From: Pelobates cultripes
Taxonomy: Eukaryota > Chordata > Amphibia > Anura > Pelobatidae
DNA: 64,000 nucleotides
NCBI GenBank assembly: GCA_933207985.1
Contig: OW240915.1
Span: 118,634,753-118,698,752 of the forward strand
Reading direction: 5' to 3'
Shown here: one piece after another, positions 23,888 through 34,164 of the stretch
Position numbering within the stretch: position 1 is the first letter of the stretch
How the letters are laid out: the number at the start of each line of letters is the position of its first letter
Program-made: the position numbers and the translations under genes
The notes under the pieces: generated by a model
Told to the model about the DNA's origin: nothing
Databases searched by the model: none
What the model saw: the letters and a program-made list of their open reading frames with translations, nothing else

Positions 23888-24722
23888 TGTCATGCCAAAA
23901 GCATGAGTTGGTGTTTGATGTGTGTTTATATATGTTAAGAGTTGTTTTTTTGTAAACCTTGGGATGACGTTTATTATGGTCTTTGATCTTGCACCAGGCC
24001 TAGACCATAAAACATCTAGATAGCCATCACCAGAGCTGGACACAAGGAATTTCATAGAGTGGGCAATAGACTGCCAGACCAACCCCCTCTGATCCCCCCC
24101 CCAGGTGTCTGCCCACTGAGAAACAACTAGCTTAGATATATGAGGGTGTTGGACTATCCAGGAAAGTCAGTTATTCATTTTTCTTTTGTCAGTAACTTCT
24201 AGGAGACCTATACCATCTAAGACTCCCACAAGAATTCTATATGGGGTAAATATATGTAAGGAATTTCTTGTGTTTTCTCCTATTTTATTTTATGTACTGT
24301 TTTGCAATTTGTTATCTGTATTTCATTTATTTCTGTATTTTGTATTCAGCACTGTGAATCCTTTTTGTCAGATTAAATGTTTACTTAATCAGCTTGTGTC
24401 TCTGTTCTCTATGAGCTTCACTCTCCAGAGGAAAGCTCAGGTAAACACGTTACCAAAAGGGGTTAACTATATATGTTTTATCAGTAAAAGTAGAACTGTG
24501 ATACTATAATTCTCCTGTGTGTGGGGTAACCTAAGACACCCGGGTTTAAAAGTCTTGGTGGTGGCAATAGTACTAAGGGGGATAGTGTAGAAGGGATTGC
24601 AGGGGTTAATTGAGTGGTTGCTGGGACTAGCAACAGGTAACCAAGGGTCTGGTGTCATTAACCCTGTCACTTCCACACTCTCCCCACTGTCTCGGCTGGG
24701 CCTATAGCCCACGCTCGTGACA
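23888..24722. mobile_element. Solo LTR with 5-bp target duplication
   Basis: 835 bp, TGTCATGCC at the left and CTCGTGACA at the right (inverted TGTCA/TGACA), bounded on both sides by CTTGC (23,883-23,887 and 24,723-24,727). The 5-bp TSD and TG...CA ends identify a solo LTR. Orientation was not proved; an ATTAAA signal at about 24,374 favours plus. It differs from the other LTRs in the window. Confidence 0.88.
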
Positions 24723-25394
24723 CTTGCGTTTCATTTTTTTCACATTAAAATTCGCCAGATTGGTTACTGTGCCTATGAGACCCTATGGTAGCCCAAGAAT
24801 GAAAATTACCCCTATGTTTGTGACCAAATGGCTACTAAAAAAGACTGGACATACCCCATTTGCAATACCTTGGGTTGTCTACTATTGCAAATGGTATGTC
24901 ATTATGGGTGTAAATTTAATTCCTGGGCTACTATAAAGTCCCAAAGGCAACGTAACCAATCTGGCGAATTTCAATTTCAAATGTAACGTGCTATATTTGA
25001 CCCTGTAACTTACCAAAACGCCATAAAACCTGTACATAGGGGGTACTGTTTTACACGTGAGACTTTGCTGAATACAAATATGTGTATTTTATCGCAGTAA
25101 ACGCAAACAGTATTATGACATTGACAGTTAAAATGTCATGTAGAACTAAAATTTTTTTAAAAATTCTTATTTTCTCGCATTTTTTTCATATTAAATTATG
25201 TTTCATAGCTAAATATTTGATATTAAATGAAAGCCCTGTTTCCCCTGAATAAAATGATATATAATAAGGGTGGGTGCATTTAATATGAAAGAGGTGAATT
25301 ACGGTTGGACAGACATGTAGCGCAAAAGCCAGGTTTTGTTTACATTTTGTTTCGTTCACAACGTGTACATTTGGCTCCGTCCTTAAAGGGTTAA

Positions 25395-26043
25395 ACGGTT
25401 AAAAACCAACAGGGACGGGCTACAGACACCAGAACAACTACATTGAGCTGTAATTGTTCTGGTAACTATAGTATGACATTAAATGTCATATTCATTTTAA
25501 ATTGCAGACAAAGAAGCGACTGGAAGTAAGGGAGGCCCGTGATAAACCAAGAAAAAATGTAATAAAACCAGAAAAACACTACAGGGAGGTGGATACTTTC
25601 CTATAGGGTAAGTAAATAAGACAGATGGCAAAATGTCATAGAAGAGAAAAAAAAGTTATTAAAGAAGAAAGACATATCTAAAGTAAAAAAAAGATTAAAT
25701 ACCTGTAAAAGAATATAGTGAAACCATAAAGAAAGGAAAAAAAAACGGATACTACTATAGCAGTCAGAAAAGGGTGAGAGTGGAAAATGGGTGCGTTTCA
25801 GGAGTGTTTGTGTCCATCTGCGCATGAGTGTTGGTTTTCTGTCTCTGATCACTTCTGTACGTTACAAATTTTAACATCTAGATTCGCCATACTATCCTTT
25901 TAACTAGGAAAAAAAAAATAACAACGTGATTATCATTGGAATTATTAGGAGTTGTAGAATGGGTGCAGGTCAATTCATATTACATATACAGCACTTTAAC
26001 ACCCGAAGTGTTAAAAAAACTAAATATGCGTGTATTATGTTAC
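25395..26043. other. No gene seen
   Basis: An old T2-like hairpin (ccagaacaactacattgagctg / ctgtaattgttctgg) is at 25,430-25,480; the rest is A-rich with no support for a gene. It lies downstream of the candidate exon's splice donor. Confidence 0.4.
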
Positions 26044-26280
26044 CTGAACAAAAGATACAGTGGTAGAAAGCGATTTGCCACCCTTCTGTATGCACACCAG
26101 TAGCCGAGATAGGAACGTGCAGTAATTTTCTGTGTCCCCGCTTCGATATACGGCCACCTTGTTATGACTGCTTTCTTGCAACATATCCACGTAGTTTACA
26201 ATGCCATGCACCTTTTTATATAGAAACTGCAAAATGCTTGGCGGGTTGAACATATAGTGGATACTGTCCATGATCAACTT
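26044..26280 (-). CDS. Candidate host-gene internal exon, unknown protein
   Basis: On the minus strand a 237-bp (79-codon) open exon lies between a good acceptor (a pyrimidine-containing tract ending TTTACTCGCAG, AG at 26,282-26,281) and a GT donor (CAG|GTAACA at 26,043). Its length is a multiple of three. The translation is compositionally ordinary, not repeat-like: it includes Met-Asp-Ser-Ile-His-Tyr near the start, a Phe-Leu-Tyr-Lys-Lys-Val segment, Tyr-Arg-Ser-Gly-Asp-Thr-Glu-Asn and Leu-Leu-Val-Cys-Ile-Gln. It resembles no transposon protein I know. I do not recognise the family and assign no function. A pseudogene or lineage-specific fragment cannot be excluded. Confidence 0.45.
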
Positions 26281-27107
26281 CTGCGAGTAAACACCGGAAA
26301 TGCAAACCTGCCTTTAATAGTTTTACAGCTTTACTTTATTAACGCTGAAAATGGATGCTGTCTGTTTCCTGTAACTCTTAAATTACTGGCGCAGCATGCT
26401 TAAATCTCATTCTTTGCATCAGATAATCTTATAATAGAGTATAGTGTAGATTAGCTCAGAAATTTGAGATAAAATTAACCTTGCATTAACTTTATAAATG
26501 TATGTATCCGAACTAATATCCATTAGGCATGATAGTCTACCTTTTGTCACGAAACAGGCTAGATTTAATCACCATAACCACTACAGACTAGTGGATAGGA
26601 TGCCAGAAGCACTCTGTTGCAGTGCACAGTAAGGAGTCAAAAAAATCTGGACACCATTTATTTGCACAGTGTCAGCCAATGAATGCTGTGAAAGGTTGTG
26701 CAAAATCTAGAATATTTTGTCACTTCTCCAGTACCACTGTCTGTTATAATTGCACTATCCACAGTAGCCCATAATAGTCCCCATCAAACCATTTAATCCT
26801 TGAATCCACAAATCAAGTGGAAACAGAGTCAAGTGTTTTTTGGGGTTTTTTTTACGTTGTGGGCACTCTGTAGTTACGTAGTATGTCCGTGCTCACAAGA
26901 CAGTACAACATGCGTAAAACAAGACTGTTAAAAAGGACACTATAATCAACAGAACAACTGCTGATAAATGTAGTAGTTGTGGTGAGCATAGTCAGTCCCT
27001 TCACGTTTTTTGCTGGAAGCAATGCCTTTTCAGAGCAGGGTTTACATTACAGATAAAAACACACAAATAAGTCAGCGCTAATAAACACAATTAACTAAGG
27101 AAGGCAT
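26281..27107. other. No gene seen (upstream intron of the candidate exon?)
   Basis: Low repeat content compared with the rest of the window, except an old T2-like hairpin at about 26,925-26,990 (ggacactataatcaacagaac). If the exon at 26,044-26,280 is real, this is intron on the minus strand. Confidence 0.4.
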
Positions 27108-27536
27108 TGTTACCGGAGGAATAACAGGAACAAACCGCAGAAGCCACACATAGAGAAATGGACACAAGTAACAGGTCTTTTATTTACACACAGATCGGTC
27201 TCACACTGAACTTGTGTTCAAAAGGTTTGAGCCCAGCGCATAGTTTGAACAGGCTATTTATTAACAATAACTCCTCCCATTCATAGCTCCACTCACACAT
27301 ACCCTTAGACCAATCAGTGAACAGGATATTCAGGATCATCTAATATGAGCAGACCGTATGACTCATTTTAAGGACAAAGGAATGTGACTACAGTTGATGC
27401 ACATGCTCAGTACATTGATGACAGTAGCTTAGCTACATGTAACTAACTAACAGATACAACAAACACCTGTACTTGTATATGCCACATGGAGATTTCAGGC
27501 CTACTAAATTTTGAACCATGTTGAAATCCCATCACA
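27108..27536 (-). mobile_element. Solo LTR related to the 3' LTR at 4,686
   Basis: On the minus strand it starts TGTGATGGGATTTC and ends CCGGTAACA, with conserved blocks shared with 4,686-5,092 (aaaatttagta, aaatctccatgtggcatat, atcctgaatatcctgt). It is bounded by a 4-bp TSD GCAT (27,104-27,107 and 27,537-27,540), as expected for gammaretrovirus-type integration. An AATAAA signal is in the R-like region (complement near 27,177-27,187). No internal retroviral sequence remains. Confidence 0.88.
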
Positions 27537-27810
27537 GCATCAAGCCTGAAAAAGGGAATCCCTCCAAAAAATCTTTTTTTAAAAAGTTAAAAAAGGGGAG
27601 GGCTGCGCCACGCAGGTATATAAATGAACAGTATGTAAGTCTAAAAATGGAAAGAAAATAGTTCCAATCAAGGGGGTAGAGTGTCTCACATGCAGAAGTA
27701 CCCCTCTAAAGTATGGTGTAGAGCAGTGGTTCCCAACCTTTTTTCACTTGAGTACCCCTTGGCAGCCCATTTCCATAAATCATACCCCTCACATTAGAAA
27801 AATGTTGTCA

Positions 27811-28261
27811 TTAAAGGACCACTATAGTGCCAGGGAAACATACTCGTTTTCTTGGCACTAAAGTGCCCCCACCCTCAGGGTCCCCCTCCCGTCCGGCTCT
27901 GGGGAGAGGAAAGGGGTAAAAACTTACCTTTTTCCAGTGCCGGACGGGGAGCTCTCCTCCTCCGATCCTCCTCCGTTCCTCCCATTCGGCTGAATGCGCA
28001 TGCGCGGCAAGAGCTGCGCGCGCATTCAGCTGGTCGCATAGGAAAGCATTTACAATGCTTTCCTATGGACGCTTGCGTGCTCTCACTGTGATTTTCACAG
28101 TGAGAATCACGCAAGCGCCTCTAGCGGCTGTCAATGAGCCGCTAGAGGAATTGGAGGAAGGATTAACCCATTATAAAAAAATGGGTTAATCCTAGCTGGA
28201 CCTGGCACCCAGACCACTTCATTAAGCTGAAGTGTTCTGGGTGCCTAGAGTGGCCCTTTAA
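27811..28261. mobile_element. T2/Kolobok-like MITE copy 2
   Basis: TTAAAGGACCACTATAGTGC to GCCTAGAGTGGCCCTTTAA, closely similar to the copy at 15,962-16,470, with the same internal caatgctttcctatggacg and cactgtgattttcacagtg hairpins. Confidence 0.85.
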
Positions 28262-28553
28262 TATACTTGCATTTCATAGTTGGCAACATTTGAAAAAAAA
28301 TTCCAGGGACACTTTGCAGCACATCTATTAATTACTAACCTTGAAAATGTACCACATCCACTGACGCAAAGCTCCGCCCACTTTGTCCAACCCACATAAT
28401 TAATCTCCACCTATTTATCATAGTGCAGATTACAGGGTCTACTCAATAAAAATAAAATTACATGGAATTGGGATGGTAATTTTAACCCAATGGTGGGCAT
28501 GACAGGTACTCCCCCTGCTGCCTGAAAACTGTAGAATAAAAGATTTCCATGCA
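28226..28553. repeat. Direct duplication, copy 1 of 2
   Basis: Nearly identical to 32,926-33,251. It begins inside the T2 MITE (ctgaagtg...tctgggtgcc) and runs into non-MITE flank (ttcatagttggcaacatttg ... gtagaataaaagattt), so the duplication post-dates the MITE. Confidence 0.85.
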
Positions 28554-29079
28554 CTAAACCATATATTTTTGGAAAGTAGACACCCTAGGGTATTTCAAAT
28601 GGTGGTTTTTTAACACTTTCCATGCACTAATTCTACCACCAGACAGGGGCGGACTGACAGGTCGGGCAGATCGGTCATGGACCGAGGGCCCGAGTCAGTC
28701 AGGGGGCCCGGCAGCACAGTCATGCTTCTGCTGTGGAGATCAGATCAGAGATCTCCACAGCAGAAGTAAGAAAGCGCTGTAAGAAGGTTGCAGGGGCCCA
28801 TAATGACTCTAAGGGCCCCTGCAACCCATCAGTCTGCAAATACCCCTCCCCATTCAGTGAGAGACCTGGCAGCACACCTCCCACTGCCAGGTCTCCTCTC
28901 TCTCTCCCCCTGCTCCGTGCTCTGTGTGAGGATGGGAGGCGGGGCAGGAAGTGACATCACCACCTGCTTCCCTCTCACACGGAGCACACATACAGCGTGG
29001 ATGGAGGGTGAGAAGGAGCCTGTCTGCCCCACTGCTGCTGGAGGAAGAAAAACATCACATTGTACAGGTAAGCAGGCCC

Positions 29080-29903
29080 ATACACACACTGCCCACCTAT
29101 ATACATACACTGCCCACCTATATACATACACTGCCCACCCATATACACACACTGCCCACCTATATACACACACTGCCCACCCATATACACACACTGCCCA
29201 CCTATATACACACACTGCCCACCTATATACACACACTGCCCACCCATATACACACACTGCCCACCTATATACATACACTGCCCACCTATATACACACACT
29301 GCCCACCTATATACATACACTGCCCACCTATATACACACACTGCCCACCTATATACACACACTACCCACCTATATACATACACTGCCCACCTATATACAC
29401 ACACTACCCACCTATATACATACACTGCCCACCTATATACACACACTACCCACCTGCCCACCTATATACACACACTACCCACCTATATACATACACTGCC
29501 CACCTATATACACACACTGCCCACCTATATACACACACTGCCCACCTATATACACACACTGCCCACCCATATACACACACTGCCCACCTATATACACACA
29601 CTGCCCACCTATATACACACACTGCCCACCTATATACACACACTGCCCACCTATATACACACACTGCCCACCCATATACACACACTGCCCACCTATATAC
29701 ACACACTGCCCACCTATATACACACACTGCCCACCCATATACATACACTGCCCACCCATATACACACTGCCCACACCCATATACACACTGCCACCTATAT
29801 ACACACACTGCCACCCACATATACACACACTGCCCACCTATATACACACACACTGCCACCCATATACACACACTGCCCACTATATACATACACTGCCCAC
29901 CTA
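29080..29903. repeat. 21-bp minisatellite, about 39 units
   Basis: Unit ctgcccacctatatacacaca with variants (acatac, acccat). Because 21 is a multiple of 3, all six frames stay open, producing long spurious ORFs. The array resumes after the Tc1-like insertion and the gap (31,523). Confidence 0.95.
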
Positions 29904-31422
29904 TGCGGGGTGCAGAATTATTAGGCAAATTAGTATTTTGACCACATCATCCTCTTATGCATGTTGTCTTACTCCAAGCTGTATAGGCTCGAAAGCCTAC
30001 TACCAATTAAGCATATTAGGTGATGTGCATCTCTGTAATGAGAAGGGGTGTGGTCTAATGACATCAACACCCTATATCAGGTGTGCATAATTATTAAGCA
30101 ACTTCCTTTCCTTTGGCAAAATGGGTCAAAAGAAGGACTTGACAGGCTCAGAAAAGTAAAAAATAGTGAGATATCTTGCAGAGGGATGCAGCACTCTTAA
30201 AATTGCAAAGCTTCTGAAGCGTGATCATCGAACAATCAAGCGTTTCATTCAAAATAGTCAACAGGGTCGCAAGAAGCGTGTGGAAAAACAAAGGCGCAAA
30301 ATAACTGCCGCATGAACTGAGAAAAGGTGGCGTGCAGCTGCTGCGATGCACCACTTGCAACATCACTGGAGTGCCCAAAAGCACAAGGTGTGCAATACTC
30401 AGAGACATGGCCAAGGTAAGAAAGGCTGAAAGACGACCACCACTGAACAAGACACACAAGCTGAAACATCAAGACTGGGCCAAGAAATCTCAAGACTGAT
30501 TTTTCTAAGGTTTTTATGGACTGATGAAATGAGAGTGAGTCTTGATGGGCCAGATGGATGGGCCCGTGGCTGGATTGGTAAAGGGCAGAGAGCTCCAGTC
30601 CGACTCAGACGCCAGCAAGGTGGAGGTGGAGTACTGGTTTAGGCTGGTATCATCAAAGATGAGCTTGTGGGGCCTTTTCGGGTTGAGGATGGAGTCAAGC
30701 TCAACTCCCAGTCCCACTGCCAGTTCCTGGAAGACACCTTCTTCAAGCAGTGGTACAGGAAGAAGTCTGCATCCTTCAAGAAAAACATGATTTTCATGCA
30801 GGACAATGCTCCATCACTGCAGGTCCAAATTACTCCACAAGTAGGTATTTCAGGAGAAGTTATAAAAGGAAGATCTAATGACATGGCCTCCTTGTTCACC
30901 TGATCTGAAAGAACCCATTGAGAACCTGTCCATCATCAGATGTAAAATTTACAAAACAAAATTTTACCTCTGAACAATTAATGCAGGCTGTAGTTGCTGC
31001 TGCACCAATATTGATAATTGAACAATCCAAAACACTGACAAAATCCCATGGATGGCAGGCTTTTGAGTTTCCTTGCAAAGAAAGGTGGCTATATTGGTCA
31101 CTGATTTGTTTTTGTTTTGTTTTTGAATGTCAGAAATGTATATTTGTGAATATTGAGATGTTATATTGGTTTCACTGGTAATAATAAATAATTGAAATAG
31201 GTATATATTTGTTTTTTGTTAAGTTGCCTAATAATTATGCACAGTAATAGTCACCTGCACACACAGATATCCCCCTAACATAGCTATAACTAAAAACAAA
31301 CTAAAAACTACTTCCAAAAATATTCAGCTTTGATATTAATGAGTTTTTTGGGTTCATTGAGAACATGGTTGTTGTTCAATAATAAAATTATCCTCAAAAA
31401 TACAACTTGCCTAATAATTCTG
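29904..31422 (+). mobile_element. Tc1/mariner-like element
   Basis: Left end contains TGCAGAATTATTAGGCAA; the right end carries the complement (TTGCCTAATAATTCTG) and runs into the assembly gap at 31,423. About 1.5 kb, plus orientation, inserted within the 21-bp minisatellite. It encodes a broken transposase (next entry). Confidence 0.88.
30121..31112 (+). pseudogene. Tc1-like transposase, frameshifted
   Basis: Begins ATGGGTCAAAAGAAGGA with an N-terminal helix-turn-helix region. Catalytic-triad positions can be located: Asp in the Trp-Thr-Asp-Glu-Met context (30,522-30,524), Asp in Met-Gln-Asp-Asn-Ala (30,802-30,804) and Glu in Pro-Ile-Glu-Asn-Leu (30,919-30,921). The DNA-binding half has lost codons around 30,310-30,345 and has an early TAA (about 30,160), and frames change between the second and third catalytic residues. 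The product is certainly inactive. Confidence 0.85.
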
Positions 31423-31522
31423 NNNNNNNNNNNNNNNNNNNNNNNNNNNNNNNNNNNNNNNNNNNNNNNNNNNNNNNNNNNNNNNNNNNNNNNNNNNNNN
31501 NNNNNNNNNNNNNNNNNNNNNN
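31423..31522. other. Assembly gap (100 N)
   Basis: Exactly 100 N, the usual placeholder for a gap of unknown size, at the junction of the Tc1-like 3' end and the minisatellite. Confidence 0.99.
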
Positions 31523-31728
31523 ATACACACACTGCCCACCCATATACACACACTGCCCACCCATATATATACACTGCCCACACATATACACACACTGCCC
31601 ACTCATACATACACTGCCCACCCATATACACACACTGCCCACCCATATATATATACACATATGCACACACACACACTGCCCCACACACACTGCCCACCCA
31701 TATATACACATACACTGCATACACTGCC

Positions 31729-31772
<44 letters not shown>

Positions 31773-32260
31773 GCATACACCGCCCACCCATATATATACA
31801 CACACACTGCCCACCCATATATTCACACACTGCCCACCCATATATTCACATACTGCCCACCCATATATACACACACACTGCATACACTGCCCACACATAT
31901 ATACACACACACACATTGCCCCACACATACATACACTGCCCCCCATACACACACTGCCCCCACACACCGTACACATACACACACACTGCCCCCACACTTA
32001 CACTGCCCCCACACACACCATGCACATACATACATTGCCCCCACACACTGCCCTCCCCATACACACATTGCCCCCACACACATACACTGCCCTGACACCA
32101 TACACATTCATACACTGCCCCCCATACACATACACAGCCCCACATACACACACACATTGCCCCACACACCCTACACATTCACTCACTACACCCCCCCCCA
32201 CACACACACTGAACCTTTCACACACACTGCACCACTCACACACACCACTGCTCCTATGTC
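31523..32260. repeat. Degenerate continuation of the minisatellite
   Basis: 21-bp units to about 31,660, then increasingly irregular cacacactgcccc units with a (TA)n run at 31,733-31,760. Unit length drifts to 15-30 bp. Confidence 0.9.
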
Positions 32261-32363
32261 CTACTACAGCCTCATATCATAGCAGACCCCAGGTAAGTTG
32301 TCAAACTGTTCTCAAACTGTTTGACTACTTACTTTAAAATTATTTTTAACATTTACTTAGTCC

Positions 32364-32691
32364 TTAAAGGACCACTATAGGCACCCAGACCACTTCAGCT
32401 CAATGAAGTGGTCTGGTGCCAGGTCCCTCTAGTTTTAACCCTGCAGCTGAAAACAAAGCAGTTTCAGAGAAACTGCTATGTTTCACTAAGGGTTAATCCA
32501 GCTTCTGTTGCTGTCTCACTGACAGCTGCTAGAGGTGCTTCCGCGATTCATACTGTGAATGCGTGTGCTGAATTCGAGAATGCGAGAATTCCCCAGAGCC
32601 GAGGGAGCCCGGCGCAGGAGAAAGGTAAGTGGTTGAAGGGGTTTTAACCCCTTCAGCCCAGCGGGAGGGGGGAACTATAGTGCTCCTTTAA
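32364..32691. mobile_element. T2/Kolobok-like MITE copy 3 (short)
   Basis: TTAAAGGACCACTATAGGCA at the left and AACTATAGTGCTCCTTTAA at the right. Compared with copies 1 and 2 it is in the opposite orientation and internally deleted. Confidence 0.8.
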
Positions 32692-32925
32692 TATTTTGTC
32701 TTGAAGGGCCCTGGATCTAATTTTGTCCGGGGGCCCAGGAGGCTGTCAGTCCATCCCTGCCACCAGACTTTGTCAAACATTTAGGTAGTCATTTTTTGTG
32801 TGTTTTTTTTCACACACATTGTACTTTAGGCATGAATTAACAAATCGTGTTATGTGTCATTGCCAAACAACACGCCAATATGTGTTCAGCAACATCTCCT
32901 GAGTACAGTGATACCACCCATGCAT

Positions 32926-33251
32926 AGCTGAAGTGGTCTGGGTGCCTAGAGTGGCCCTTTAATATACTTGCATTTCATAGTTGGCAACATTTGAAAAAAA
33001 ATTCCAGGGACACTTTGCAGCACATCTATTAATTACTAACCTTGAAAATGTACCACATCCACAGACGCAAAGCTCCGCCCACTTTGTCCAACCCACATAA
33101 TTAATCTCCACCTATTTATCATAGTGCAGATTTCAGGGTCTACTCAATAAAGATAAAATTACATTGAATTGGGATGGTAATTTTAACCCAATGGTGGGCA
33201 TGACAGGTACTCCCCCTGCTGCCTAAGAACTGTAGAATAAAAGATTTAATA
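32926..33251. repeat. Direct duplication, copy 2 of 2
   Basis: Starts abruptly at ctgaagtggtctgggtgcc after ~395-bp-family sequence (catgcatag) and matches 28,226-28,553 with a few substitutions. Beyond 33,251 the sequence continues into AT-rich piggyBac-type flank, unlike copy 1. Confidence 0.85.
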
Positions 33252-33618
33252 ACAGTTTAAAATAAAATATATACTTAGATCGTATATATATTTATTATAT
33301 ATATGATCTAAGTATATATATATATACATACACGTATACATACGTACACATACACTAAGTGTACTTTAACCCCTTAAGGACTGGACTGTTTTTGCGATGT
33401 TGTACATTTGCGACCAGGAATATTTTTACACTTTTCTGGTGTTTGTGTTTAGCTGTAATTTTCCGCTCTCTCATTTACTGTTCCCATACAAATTATATAT
33501 TGGTTTTTTCAGGACAAAGGGGGCTTTCCTGGCTAATCATGGCAGCATCACTTATGGGTAGCTCCACCCTAATCAGGAACAGGACAGGATAAAATCAATT
33601 AATACGGACCAGACTGGG

Positions 33619-33625
33619 TATAAAA
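33619..33625 (+). promoter_or_regulatory. TATA box in DIRS left terminal repeat
   Basis: TATAAAA in the context gggTATAAAAGGtcc, upstream of ORF1. The right terminal repeat carries it in the opposite orientation. Confidence 0.6.
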
Positions 33626-34164
33626 GGTCCCTCCTCCTTCTATCCCACAGTCTTTTTTTCCTGTCCTTTCAGGACACACAGGATATTTTATTTTGGGCCA
33701 CCTTCCCATGTGTACCATGGGCCTCCAGATGAAGTTCAGCCTCTCTTCATCTGAAGAACTCAGTAAACAGCCTGCACGGGCAGGACTGAGTTTAGTACAG
33801 ATTAGCATCTGTACTATTATGGGAGAAAAAAGTTCAATCCATTTTGATGTGGGGTCGGCTGTTGCCTTAAAAATTCCCCTTATGGCATCTAACCCCCACC
33901 CCCCCCCCTGATCTGAGGTCAGTACTGGGGAGAAGCTAGGGTAAGTCTTTATGTGGTAGTTTTTCTTTTCTTCTGGGTTTAGAGATTGCTGGGGGTTATA
34001 CTCTCAGTTTCCTACTATTTCTTTGTGGAATAGATAAGGAAAGCTGCCCTTTTCTTTCAGAATCTGGTTAAAAGGTAAAAAATCCTATTTTATTTGTATT
34101 ATTAATTTTTTCTTGCTGCTTAAAATTTTTTTTTTCTTCTACAATAAGCATATTATAATCCCAG

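Larger units (their letters stand above)
22614..25394 (+). mobile_element. piggyBac-like non-autonomous element
   Basis: TTAA at 22,614-22,617 is followed by CCCCTTAAGACCGGAGGG; the right end reads CTCCGTCCTTAAAGGG followed by TTAA (25,391-25,394). Inverted termini beginning CCCYTTAAG with TTAA target sites are the piggyBac signature. No transposase is present. The interior has a GC-rich 5' segment, (TA)n stretches (22,925-23,500), ~390-bp-family units including an inverted pair (23,590-23,880), and a nested solo LTR (23,888-24,722). Confidence 0.75.
28644..32759. mobile_element. hAT composite element with 8-bp TSD
   Basis: Left end CAGGGGCGGACTGACAGG; right end CTGTCAGTCCATCCCTG; perfect 8-bp TSD CCACCAGA at 28,636-28,643 and 32,760-32,767. 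The target is a unit of the ~395-bp repeat. There is no hAT transposase. The cargo is a 21-bp minisatellite, a Tc1-like element inserted into that array, an assembly gap, a degenerate array and a T2 MITE. Confidence 0.9.

Noticed and set aside
28788..30090. Long plus- and minus-strand ORFs of 120-379 codons (His/Thr/Pro/Tyr-rich or Trp/Val/Cys-rich)
   Set aside because: They follow the 21-bp minisatellite, whose period is divisible by three, so all frames are open; no domain or start context.
31308..32337. Overlapping ORFs of 229-335 codons spanning the N gap
   Set aside because: They are translations of simple repeats and of N characters.
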